From Streptomyces musisoli (lineage in GTDB: Bacteria > Actinomycetota > Actinomycetes > Streptomycetales > Streptomycetaceae): 64,000 nucleotides of DNA. Below the pieces are notes generated by a model. It was not told where the DNA came from and did no database searches. It was given only the letters and a program-made list of their open reading frames with translations. Of the stretch, positions 16,010 to 23,663 are shown piece after piece (within the stretch, counting starts at the first letter, position 1; each line of letters starts with the position of its first letter). The stretch spans positions 248,001 through 312,000 of the forward strand of contig NZ_JAERRH010000007.1 of the NCBI RefSeq assembly GCF_016741855.1, read 5' to 3'. The position numbers and the translations under genes were made by a program.

Positions 16010-18397
16010 TCAGACGCGGGGGTCCGATGACAAGGGTCGGCCCGAAAATTGGTTTAGACCTGTCTCGAACGTTGACCGTGCCGGACCACATACGTCCTCA
16101 CCTCGGCGGACGTCTTCCGTGACGTCCTCGAACACCGTTCCTTCCTCCGATCCCGCGAGCAGGTACGCCTGGGCCTCGCCCACGTGGAAGTACATGCCGT
16201 GCAGCTCCAGCTCTCCCCGGGCCAGCGCCCGGGCGACCGGGGCGTGCGCCCCGAGGTGCGCCAGTTGCTGGACGACATTGGTCAGGCACAGCAGCTCCAC
16301 CGCGTCCGCGGGGGCCCGCCCGGCCAGTCGGGGCCCGCCGAGCCGGTCGCCGGACATTCGCGCCAGGCTCGGGAGACCGTGCCGCAGCCACCGCTGCAGC
16401 GGGGTGCTCTCGTCGCCGCCCCCGGTGGTGAGCAGCGCCTGCATCGCCCCGCACCCGGAGTGCCCGCACACCGTGATCGAGCGCACTCCGAGCACGTCCA
16501 CCGCGTACTCGATGGCGGCGGCCACCGAGTCGTCGCCGTGTTCCTCGCCCGGCGGCGGCACCAGGTTGCCGACGTTGCGGACGACGAACAGGTCGCCGGG
16601 ACCACTGGCGGTGATCATCGACGTGACGAGCCGGGAGTCGGAGCAGGTGAGGAAGAGCTGGGCGGGCCGCTGGCCCTCCCGGGCGAGCCGCGCCAGCTCG
16701 TCCCGCACCAGCGGCGCGGTGTTCCGCTGGAACGAGCTGATGCCGCGGGCCAGTTCCCCGCCGGCCTCCTGCCCGGCCGGGGCGGCGCAGGCACCGGCGA
16801 AGCAGGACTGGTGGTTGCGCCAGGGCGTCCAGGGGCGGCACCGGCACTCGGCTGACGGGGCCTGTCCGGCGGTCCGGATTCCGCCGCGCCGGCCCGTCAA
16901 CTCGGCCGTTCCGCCCCGCGCGGTGTGGGCACTGCGCCAGTCCTGCAGTGACTCGTACGCCGCGTGGTCCATGAACGAACCGTCCAACTCCACGACGGCG
17001 TGGGCGCCTTGGGGTACGAGATGCAGGGCTCTGCTGAGCCGGGGCACCGCGAGGAAGGTCAGCTGGCCGCGGACCCGTAGGTGATGGACTCCTCTCTCCT
17101 CTGCGTGGGTGATGCGGGTGTGGGCGAGACGGTGCAGGGCGACGGCGACGGCCACGGCGATGCCGAGGCACACGCCCTGGAGGACGCCCAGGAACACCAC
17201 GCCGAGTGCGGTCACGGCGTAGACCGGCACTTCGCGGTGGCGCGTCACCGTGCGGATGTGGTGCAGGGACACCATCTGGATGCCGACGGCCATCACCAGG
17301 GCGGCGAGGGAGGCGAGCGGGATCCCCTCCAGGACCGGGACCATCAGCAGCGCGGCGACTACTACGAGAACGCCGTGCAGCATCGTGGAGTTCCGGCTGA
17401 CCGCACCCGATTTCACATTCGCGGTGCTGCGCACCGCCACACCCGCGACCGGCAGCCCGCCGAGGGCTCCCGAGACGATGTTGGCGGCGCCCTGGCCGAG
17501 CAGCTCCCGGTCCAGGTCGGAGCGGCCGATGCGGGACTGGGGGCCGGGACGGGAGGCGACCAGCTTGTCCACGGCCACCGCGCCGAGCAGCGACTGCACG
17601 CTGCACACCAGGGTGGTGGTGAGCACGGCGACCGCGACCCCGAGCACCGGGCCCTCGGGCAGTCCGGCCAGGGCATGGCTGTGCCAGGACGGCAGGCCGA
17701 CCCGGGGCAGGGCCAGGCCGGTGAGGGCGGCGGTCGCGGCGGCCCCGGTGACGGCCACGAGGGCGGCCGGCACCCTGCGCAGCAGCCGGCCGGCGCGGCC
17801 GGGCAGCCGCGGCCAGGCCAGCAGCAGGGCCAGGGTGAGCGCGCTCATCGACACCGATGCCGGGTGCAGGTCGGCCAACTGGGCGGGCAGGTCCCGTAGG
17901 TTGGCGAGGACGGAGCTGTCCGGGCTGCCGCCCAGGACGATGTGCAGCTGGGCGACGGCGATGGTGATGCCGATGCCGGCGAGCATGCCGTGCACCACGG
18001 CCGGGCTGACCGCGAGCGCGCCGCGCGCCACCCTCAGGCAGCCGAGGCCGAGCTGGGCGAGGCCGGCGAGGACGGTGATGCCGCAGGTCGTCCGCCAGCC
18101 GTAACGGTGGATCAGGTCGGCGGTGACCACGGTGAGTCCGGCGGCCGGGCCGCTGACCTGGAGCGGACAGCCGCCCAGCCGGCCGACGACGACTCCGCCG
18201 ACCGCGGCGGCCACGAGGCCGGCCTGGAGCGGGGCGCCGGTGGCCAGGGCGATGCCGAGGGAGAGGGGCAGGGCGATGAGGAAGACCGCGACCGCCGCGG
18301 ACAGGTCGGCGCCCTCCAGGTGAAGGCGGCGGCGCGGCGGGGCGGGGCTGTGCGGCGGGTGGGGCTGCGGGGTGTGAGGGGGTGCGCAGGCTGACAT
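16010..18397 (-). CDS. SulP (SLC26) anion transporter fused to beta-carbonic anhydrase
   Basis: A 795-residue two-enzyme fusion. Residues 30-420 are a SulP/SLC26 transporter with multiple hydrophobic helices, including the VSGPAAGLTVVTADLI segment. A STAS-like domain follows at about 440-515 (VRGQLTFLAVPRLSRAL, VELDGSFMDHAAYESL). From about residue 560 a beta-carbonic anhydrase begins: LFLTCSDSRLV with the zinc cysteine and Asp-Arg dyad near 585-589, and VCGHSGCGAM with the zinc His and Cys near 645-648. All zinc ligands are present. The transporter probably imports bicarbonate or exchanges anions while the anhydrase interconverts CO2 and bicarbonate at the inner face. The ATG at 18395-18397 has GGAGGAG upstream. 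SulP-CA fusions are known in bacteria, so this is a full-length family member. Confidence 0.93.
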   Translation of the reverse strand: MSACAPPHTPQPHPPHSPAPPRRRLHLEGADLSAAVAVFLIALPLSLGIALATGAPLQAGLVAAAVGGVVVGRLGGCPLQVSGPAAGLTVVTADLIHRYGWRTTCGITVLAGLAQLGLGCLRVARGALAVSPAVVHGMLAGIGITIAVAQLHIVLGGSPDSSVLANLRDLPAQLADLHPASVSMSALTLALLLAWPRLPGRAGRLLRRVPAALVAVTGAAATAALTGLALPRVGLPSWHSHALAGLPEGPVLGVAVAVLTTTLVCSVQSLLGAVAVDKLVASRPGPQSRIGRSDLDRELLGQGAANIVSGALGGLPVAGVAVRSTANVKSGAVSRNSTMLHGVLVVVAALLMVPVLEGIPLASLAALVMAVGIQMVSLHHIRTVTRHREVPVYAVTALGVVFLGVLQGVCLGIAVAVAVALHRLAHTRITHAEERGVHHLRVRGQLTFLAVPRLSRALHLVPQGAHAVVELDGSFMDHAAYESLQDWRSAHTARGGTAELTGRRGGIRTAGQAPSAECRCRPWTPWRNHQSCFAGACAAPAGQEAGGELARGISSFQRNTAPLVRDELARLAREGQRPAQLFLTCSDSRLVTSMITASGPGDLFVVRNVGNLVPPPGEEHGDDSVAAAIEYAVDVLGVRSITVCGHSGCGAMQALLTTGGGDESTPLQRWLRHGLPSLARMSGDRLGGPRLAGRAPADAVELLCLTNVVQQLAHLGAHAPVARALARGELELHGMYFHVGEAQAYLLAGSEEGTVFEDVTEDVRRGEDVCGPARSTFETGLNQFSGRPLSSDPRV

Positions 18398-18734
18398 GTT
18401 CCCGTCTCCTCCGGGGCGGCGCGGTCGCGGACTGGGTGGGACCCGCGGCGATGGGCGGGGTCGGTCGCGGCCGTGGGTCACGGCGTGCAGCGGCGGGATG
18501 GATCAACGCTCGGTAAAAGAACCGTAATGCGAAGTAAAGGTCAAGCATGGGTTTTCGGGGCAAACGGGGCACAAGATCGCCTGCTGGAGTGAATTAATCA
18601 TTTGATCGGCTTGTCGTACTAATTCCTTCTCGGCCCCGTGCGATCTTGGCGGCGCTGCCAGGCAAAGCCCGGCATATCACCACAAACGGCCCTCGCCATC
18701 GTGTGCCTGAGAGAAGGAAGAAGGTGGGCGGAAC
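18398..18734. promoter_or_regulatory. Divergent promoter region, A+T-rich
   Basis: 337 bp between two divergent genes. The middle (about 18510-18630) is unusually A+T-rich for this genome, with stretches such as GTAAAAGAACCGTAATG and GTGAATTAATCATTTGATC, as expected for promoters of the SulP-CA gene and the deacetylase-like lipoprotein gene. I found no clear -35/-10 pair and no riboswitch. Confidence 0.45.
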
Positions 18735-19997
18735 ATGGCCGCCACCCAGAGGATCGCCGTCGGCGCCATGGTCGCCGCGGCCTGTGCGGCGTCGTTCGCC
18801 GGTTGTGCGACCGACTCCAGAGGTACGAAGGAAGGGGCGTCAGGCGCGAAGGGGGCGCCGGCGCCGGGCAGCGTGTTCCGGCCGATCGGCGACGGATCCA
18901 CCGTCTACACCGGTTCTCAGCCGCATCTGCCCACCCCGGAACGGCTGAGTCCCGGTCAGAAGCCGCCGCAGTTCGTGGTGTTCTCCTGGGACGGCGCGGG
19001 CGAGGACAGCCAGAAGCTGTTCTCGCACTTCCGCAAGGTCGCCAAGGAGAACAACGCGACCATGACGTACTTCCTGAGCGGCGTGTACATGCTGCCCGAG
19101 GAGAAGCGTGACCTGTACAAGCCCCCGCAGCACTCGCCGGGCCGCTCCGACATCGGCTTCAACGACGAGCAGGGCATCGCCGACACCCTCGAGCAGGTAC
19201 GGCTGGCCTGGCTGGAGGGCAACGAGATCGGCACCCACTTCAACGGCCACTTCTGCGGTCCCGACGGCGGGGTCGGCACCTGGTCGGTGGACGAGTGGAA
19301 GAGCGAGATCGCCCAGGCGAAGAAGTTCGTGAAGTCCTGGAGGAGCAACACCGGGATGAAGGACGCGGCGCCGCTGCCCTTCGACTACGAGAAGGAGCTG
19401 ATCGGCGCCCGCACGCCCTGTCTGGAGGGCCAGAAGAACTTCATGAAGGCCGCCCGCCAGCTGGGCTTCCGCTACGACTCCAGCGGGGTCAACGACCAGG
19501 TCTGGCCCAAGAAGAAGGAGGGCCTGTGGAACCTGTCGATGCAGCTGGTGCCCTTCCCGGGCCACACCTATGAGCAGCTGACCATGGACTACAACTTCAT
19601 GGTCAACCAGTCCGGCACCGAGACCCAGGGCGACCCGGACAAGTTCGACTACTGGGGCAACCAGATGCGCGACGGTCTCCTCAAGGGCTTCTACCGCGCC
19701 TACGACGGCAACCGCGCCCCCCTCGTCATCGGCAACCACTTCGAGTCGTGGAACGGCGGCACCTACATGCGTGCCGTCGAGGACGTGGTGAAGGAGGTGT
19801 GCACCAAGCCGGAGGTGCGCTGCGTCTCCTTCCACCAACTGGTCGACTGGCTGGACGCCCAGGACCCGCAGACCCTGGCGAGGCTGCGCACCCTGGAGGT
19901 GGGCGAGGCGCCCCGGCAGGGCTGGGCGGCCTTCCTGTCCGGCCGGCCGGCTCCGGCGCCCAAGGGCGTGCCCGGGGCGCCGGCGGACAAGCAGTAG
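18735..19997 (+). CDS. Secreted polysaccharide-deacetylase-like lipoprotein
   Basis: A 420-residue exported protein. The N-terminus is a lipoprotein signal (hydrophobic core ending SFAGC, lipid-anchored cysteine near residue 24), so it should be tethered outside the membrane. The remainder resembles the NodB-fold polysaccharide deacetylase superfamily: FSWDGAGED near residue 82 stands where TFDDG is expected, and EIGTHFNGHF contains an HxxxH-like metal site. The canonical second aspartate is not obvious, so catalysis is uncertain. FVIGNHFESWNGG-type conserved aromatic segments follow. Start ATG at 18735 with a purine-rich leader (GAAGAAGGTGGG). It ends 3 bp before the convergent CooC-like gene. 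Conserved in streptomycetes as I recall; function unknown. Confidence 0.8.
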   Translation: MAATQRIAVGAMVAAACAASFAGCATDSRGTKEGASGAKGAPAPGSVFRPIGDGSTVYTGSQPHLPTPERLSPGQKPPQFVVFSWDGAGEDSQKLFSHFRKVAKENNATMTYFLSGVYMLPEEKRDLYKPPQHSPGRSDIGFNDEQGIADTLEQVRLAWLEGNEIGTHFNGHFCGPDGGVGTWSVDEWKSEIAQAKKFVKSWRSNTGMKDAAPLPFDYEKELIGARTPCLEGQKNFMKAARQLGFRYDSSGVNDQVWPKKKEGLWNLSMQLVPFPGHTYEQLTMDYNFMVNQSGTETQGDPDKFDYWGNQMRDGLLKGFYRAYDGNRAPLVIGNHFESWNGGTYMRAVEDVVKEVCTKPEVRCVSFHQLVDWLDAQDPQTLARLRTLEVGEAPRQGWAAFLSGRPAPAPKGVPGAPADKQ

Positions 19998-20000
19998 GCC

Positions 20001-20981
20001 TCAGACGGGCGTCGCCACGCTCTCGCCGAGCACGTAGTGGGGGTCGACCTGCGCCGCCAGGTCGACCCCGGTGCGTTCGTTCCCCCAGGACTCGGCGTTC
20101 TTCAGGTGGAAGTGCACCATCTGACGGGTGTAGCGCTCCCAGTCGCGCCGCTCGTAGGTGGCGTCGGCGGTGGCCCGGAGGGTGTCCAAGGCGCGGGCAT
20201 TGGTCTCCTCCAGGAGATCGAACCGGGGCGGCCGGCCCTTCTCCATGGCGCGCACCCAGTCCGAGCGTCCGACCGTCACGAGCAGGTCGTCCCCGACCTC
20301 GGCGCGCAGGAAGTCGATGTCGTCCGGCTCCTGGATCTTGTTGCCGACGACCTTCAGCTCGACCCCGAAGTCGCGGGCGTACTCCTTGTACTGGCGGTAG
20401 ACGGAGACCCCCTTCCGGGTGGGCTCGGCGACGAGGAACGTCATGTCGAATCGGGTGAACATGCCGGAGGCGAAGGAGTCCGAACCGGCCGTCATGTCGA
20501 CCACGACGTACTCGTCGGGGCCGTCCACGAGGTGGTTCAGGAACAGCTCCACCGCTCCCGTCTTGGAGTGGTAGCAGGCGACCCCCAGGTCGGCGTCCGT
20601 GAAGGGGCCCGTGACCATCAAACGGACGGCGCCGCCGTCGAGTTCCACCGGACGTGCGCAGGCGTCGTAGACCGGGTTGGGCTCGCGCACGCGGACCAGC
20701 CGCGAGCCCTCGCCGGGCGGTGTCGTCTTGATCATCGTCGCCGCCGAGGCGATGCGCGGGTTGTTGCCGCGCAGGTAGTCCTTGATCAGCGGCAGCCGTT
20801 CACCCATGGCGGGCAGTGCCGCCGCCTCCTCGTCCCCGAGGCCGAGTGCGGGGCCGAGGTGCTGGTTGATGTCCGCGTCGATGGCGACCACCGGGGCGCC
20901 GGCGGCCGCGAGGTGGCGGATGAAGAGGGAGGAGAGCGTGGTCTTGCCGCTGCCGCCCTTCCCAACGAAAGCAATTTTCAT
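20001..20981 (-). CDS. CooC/MinD-type P-loop ATPase
   Basis: A 326-residue ATPase of the SIMIBI class. It begins MKIAFVGKGGSGKTTLSS, a deviant Walker A with the signature lysine at residue 8, followed by DADINQHLG (switch I-like) and VVVDMTAGSDSFASGMF (switch II-like). The closest family is CooC-like maturation ATPases of CO dehydrogenase and similar nickel enzymes, but no such enzyme is in the window. The ATG at 20979-20981 puts the P-loop in the correct place, and upstream in-frame codons have no such support. It is divergent from the pseudo-Fic gene, separated by 100 bp containing a 24-bp palindrome that could regulate both. Confidence 0.88.
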   Translation of the reverse strand: MKIAFVGKGGSGKTTLSSLFIRHLAAAGAPVVAIDADINQHLGPALGLGDEEAAALPAMGERLPLIKDYLRGNNPRIASAATMIKTTPPGEGSRLVRVREPNPVYDACARPVELDGGAVRLMVTGPFTDADLGVACYHSKTGAVELFLNHLVDGPDEYVVVDMTAGSDSFASGMFTRFDMTFLVAEPTRKGVSVYRQYKEYARDFGVELKVVGNKIQEPDDIDFLRAEVGDDLLVTVGRSDWVRAMEKGRPPRFDLLEETNARALDTLRATADATYERRDWERYTRQMVHFHLKNAESWGNERTGVDLAAQVDPHYVLGESVATPV

Positions 20982-21070
20982 GTTCACCAACGGTAGTCGA
21001 GCAATAGCTGTACGTGTCAGGAGGAGTGAAGAAGACCACTCCTTCGTGGGGTGGGTCGATGAGGTGCGTA

Positions 21071-21094
21071 CTGTCGTACTCATGAGTACGACAG
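21071..21094. promoter_or_regulatory. 24-bp perfect palindrome centred on the start codon of the Fic-like gene
   Basis: CTGTCGTACTCA at 21071-21082 is exactly reverse-complementary to TGAGTACGACAG at 21083-21094, with no spacer. The ATG of the downstream gene is at 21082-21084, so the dyad axis passes through the start codon. A TACTGT -10-like hexamer at 21069-21074 would place the transcript start next to the ATG, suggesting a leaderless mRNA whose promoter is blocked when the palindrome is bound. Structure seen; regulation inferred. Confidence 0.6.
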
Positions 21095-21906
21095 GCGCGA
21101 CCGCCGATCCGCTTGCGGCCCTGGGCTCACTGCCCGGTGTGGCCGAGTCCGTGGAGTCCGTGCGCAAGGCAGTGGACCGGGTCTACGGGCACCGGATCAT
21201 GCGGCGCCGTAGCAACGAGATCACCTCCGAGGCGGCCCTGCGGGGTGCCCGCGGCTCGGCGGCGCTGTCCGGTGCGGACTGGGCCTTGGAGGAGGTGCGG
21301 CGGCGCACCGACTTCGGCGCCGACGCAGAGGCCCGGGTCGTGGGCGCGGCCCTGCGGCTCTCCGCCGAAGGGGGGCAACTGCTGTCCATCTGGCGCCAGT
21401 CGCCCCTGCGGGTGCTGGCCCGCCTGCACCTGGTGGCCGCGGCGAGCGGTGACGAGAGGGTCGGCAGGCCGCGCCAGGCCGGCGAACCGGTGGACGAGCC
21501 GCTGATCGAGCTGCCGCTGCCGGCCGCCGAGGAGGTCTCGGGCCGACTGGAGGGGCTGGCGGACCTGATCATCGCCGGGACCTCGGCCCCCGCGCTGGTG
21601 ACGGCCGCGGTGGTGCACGGCGAGCTGCTCGCGCTGCGTCCCTTCGTGTCCCACAACGGTCTGGTCGCGCGAGCCGCCGAGCGGATCGTCCTGATCGGCA
21701 GCGGCCTGGACCCGAAGGCGATCTGCCCCGCCGAGGTCGGTTACGCCGAGCTGGGCCGCGCCTCCTACCTGGCCGCCCTCGACGGATACGTCTCCGGCAC
21801 CCCCGAGGGCATGGCGGCGTGGATCGGCCACTGCGGCCGGGCGGTGGAGCTGGGTGTGCGCGAATCGACGGCGGTGTGCGAGGCGCTGCAACGCGGCGCG
21901 GCCTGA
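21082..21906 (+). CDS. Degenerate Fic-domain protein (pseudo-Fic)
   Basis: A 274-residue protein whose C-terminal half follows the Fic fold: SAPALVTAAVVHGELLALRPF-type helix, then LRPFVSHNGLVARAAERI near residues 191-208. Active Fic AMPylases have HPFx[DE]GNGRxxR at this place; here the catalytic His is Arg, the acidic residue is Ser and the first Gly is His, while Asn, Gly and the last Arg remain. AMPylation is therefore unlikely, and a binding or regulatory role is more plausible. The N-terminal half is helical (SVRKAVDRVYGHRIMRRRSNEI). The ATG at 21082 has no clear Shine-Dalgarno sequence and may be leaderless. A strong hairpin follows the stop. Divergent from the CooC-like ATPase. Confidence 0.82.
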   Translation: MSTTGATADPLAALGSLPGVAESVESVRKAVDRVYGHRIMRRRSNEITSEAALRGARGSAALSGADWALEEVRRRTDFGADAEARVVGAALRLSAEGGQLLSIWRQSPLRVLARLHLVAAASGDERVGRPRQAGEPVDEPLIELPLPAAEEVSGRLEGLADLIIAGTSAPALVTAAVVHGELLALRPFVSHNGLVARAAERIVLIGSGLDPKAICPAEVGYAELGRASYLAALDGYVSGTPEGMAAWIGHCGRAVELGVRESTAVCEALQRGAA

Positions 21907-21928
21907 GGAACTCTCCCGGACAAGGGTT

Positions 21929-21956
21929 GCGGCGGTACGAATACTCGTACCGCCGC
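21929..21956 (+). terminator. Hairpin terminator after the Fic-like gene
   Basis: GCGGCGGTACGA at 21929-21940 pairs perfectly with TCGTACCGCCGC at 21945-21956 across a 4-nt loop, 23 bp after the stop codon. There is no T-tract, which is common for actinobacterial terminators. Confidence 0.75.
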
Positions 21957-22239
21957 TGGCATGCTCACCCGGTTACCAAGCGTCCTCGATATGTGCCCAT
22001 CAGGTCGGGATGCTTTGCCCGTCACCTGGTGCGGCTGGCCCGTAATCGACGGGTCGACGTCGCGTGGGTGCCCGGTGTTCATGCTGGGTCCGTGGGCCAA
22101 GTGCGTAGTGGTAGGGGATCCTCTCGGATGTCCTTTGGTCTCGCGGGCCTACGTTCTTTGTACCGCGAGCCGGGATGAAGCGGAACCCCTGCCTGCACTT
22201 CTTTACTTTCAGGTGCTAACGGGGTGAAACGGGCGCAGG
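21957..22239. other. Non-coding stretch before the HAD gene end
   Basis: 283 bp between the terminator and the stop of the convergent HAD phosphatase. Short frames here have no recognisable protein features. A 7-bp inverted repeat (CTCGCGG ... CCGCGAG, about 22140-22170) could terminate the HAD gene from the other side. Nothing else seen. Confidence 0.4.
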
Positions 22240-23070
22240 TCAGGCCGTGCCGCGGCGCCGGCTGGCGTACCAGACGAGCCCGGCGGTCGCCGCGGCCGCG
22301 CCCATGGCCGCCGCCGCGACCAGTGCGGGGCGGGGCGGGACGGAGAACGTGGGCAACCGCTTCTTGAGCGGGACCGGGTGGCGGAACTCCAGAACCGGCC
22401 ACCCGCGCGCGAGTGCCTCGCGGCGCAGCGCGCGGTCAGGGTTCACGGCGTGCGGCTGCCCGACGGTCTGGAGCATCGGCAGATCGGTCGCCGAGTCGCT
22501 GTAGGCGTAGCACCGGTCGAGGTCGTAGCCCTCGGACGCGGCCAGCTCCCTGATGGCCTCGGCCTTCGTCGGACCGTAGGCGTAGTACTCCACCTCTCCG
22601 GTGAAGCAGCCGTCCTCGCCCACGACCATGCGGGTGGCGACGACCCGGTCCGCGCCCAGCAGCTCGCCGACCGGCTCGACCACCTCCGCGCCCGAGGTGG
22701 AGACGATCACGACGTCCCGGCCGGCCGCGTGGTGCTCCTCGATGAGGGAGGCGGCCTCGTCGTAGATGATCGGGTCGATCAGGTCGTGCAGGGTCTCGGC
22801 GACGATCTCCCGGACCTGCTGGACGTTCCAGCCTCGGCACAGGGAGGCCATGTACTCGCGCATACGCTCCATCTGGTCGTGGTCCAGTCCTCCGACCAAG
22901 AAGACGAACTGGGCGTATGCGGTACGCAGTGCGGCCCTGCGGTTGATCAGACCGCCCTGGTAGAAGGACTTGCTGAAGGTGAGCGTGCTCGACTTCGCAA
23001 TGACCGTCTTGTCCAGGTCAAAGAAGGCTGCTGCGCGGGGCAAGGAGTGGTTTTCCACGCCCCTGAGCAT
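22240..23070 (-). CDS. HAD-superfamily phosphatase, SerB-like subfamily IB
   Basis: A 276-residue HAD hydrolase. Motif I is FFDLDKTVIAKSS (near residues 16-28, with both aspartates), motif II VIVSTSGAEV (near 120-128), the conserved Lys is in YGPTKAEAI and motif III/IV is CYAYSDSATDLPML (near 190-203). The HAD-SF-IB/PSPase-like group dephosphorylates small molecules or phospholipids. A single hydrophobic helix near the C-terminus (ALVAAAAMGAAAATAGLVW) anchors it in the membrane, as in the CicA-like branch. ATG at 23068-23070; a GTG four codons later is an alternative. It faces the 6C RNA and CpaE-like gene, the same arrangement as in mycobacteria (Rv3661, B11 RNA, Rv3660c). Confidence 0.92.
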   Translation of the reverse strand: MLRGVENHSLPRAAAFFDLDKTVIAKSSTLTFSKSFYQGGLINRRAALRTAYAQFVFLVGGLDHDQMERMREYMASLCRGWNVQQVREIVAETLHDLIDPIIYDEAASLIEEHHAAGRDVVIVSTSGAEVVEPVGELLGADRVVATRMVVGEDGCFTGEVEYYAYGPTKAEAIRELAASEGYDLDRCYAYSDSATDLPMLQTVGQPHAVNPDRALRREALARGWPVLEFRHPVPLKKRLPTFSVPPRPALVAAAAMGAAAATAGLVWYASRRRGTA

Positions 23071-23164
23071 AGGCGCCCACCATTCGGCGTAAGGTGGGGC
23101 GCGTGGGTTTGCCTGAGAGGGCTCTCGGGTACACCATGGAAGTCACGGATCGTTCGCGACCGTG

Positions 23165-23245
23165 CTAACCCGGCCCGACTCCTCCCCCCCCGAGTCGGCC
23201 GTGGGGACGACCCCCGCTCTCCCCCCCGGCGGGGGTCGTCGCATG
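23165..23245 (+). ncRNA. 6C: 6C small RNA
   Basis: Two adjacent hairpins with C-rich loops, the defining structure of the actinobacterial 6C RNA. Hairpin 1: CCGACTC (23175-23181) pairs with GAGTCGG (23192-23198) around a loop with eight consecutive C residues. Hairpin 2: GACGACCCCCGC (23206-23217) pairs with GCGGGGGTCGTC (23229-23240) around a loop with seven consecutive C residues. The position between the HAD phosphatase and the CpaE/Ssd-like gene is where the mycobacterial homologue (B11) lies. The C-rich loops are thought to pair with G-rich ribosome binding sites. The exact 5' end is not resolved; hairpin 2 may double as the terminator. Confidence 0.88.
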
Positions 23246-23663
23246 TCCGGGTGCGTTTCTTCCTCTCCTTCGTTCTTCGAGCGGCCGTACGTCCGGCGCC
23301 GCGTCGCCCATGGGCCGCGCATTGGCATGCCCATGATTCATTACTCAGGGTAATTGCGACGCTGCTCTGTGGAAGTTGCCCGGAGATCGGGACAGAGGTC
23401 ACCGGTATGGGTGACGAAGTTATTCACAGAGACGGCGTTGTCCACAGTTTTCGCCCAAGATCCACTTTATTTCGCGGATCGCTGCACCGTGATTCCCACG
23501 CGCTCCGGCCGCGGCGAGTTCATGGCCGGTTCCGATTGCCCGGGCGCGTATGGCCGGTTCCTATCGGCCGTTCATATGGAGGCCGCTTGCCGGTTCTTCA
23601 CACCTTTGGGAATCGCGTGGCCGACGGGGCCGCGCGGCCCATGCAGCGAAGGGGGGAACACCC
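23246..23663. other. Intergenic leader before the tad locus, with two DnaA-like boxes
   Basis: 418 bp without a supported gene. At 23420-23428 (TTATTCACA) and 23438-23446 (TTGTCCACA) lie two same-strand DnaA-box-like 9-mers only 18 bp apart; the second is the Streptomyces consensus as I remember it. The stretch is relatively A+T-rich (for example CCACTTTATTTCGC) and probably holds the promoter of the tad operon. A long frame reads into the CpaE-like gene, but the GTG at 23664 has the ribosome binding site. Confidence 0.5.

Noticed and set aside
21957..22239. Small gene between the Fic-like and HAD genes
   Set aside because: The short frame has no ribosome binding site and a mixed composition unlike neighbouring genes.
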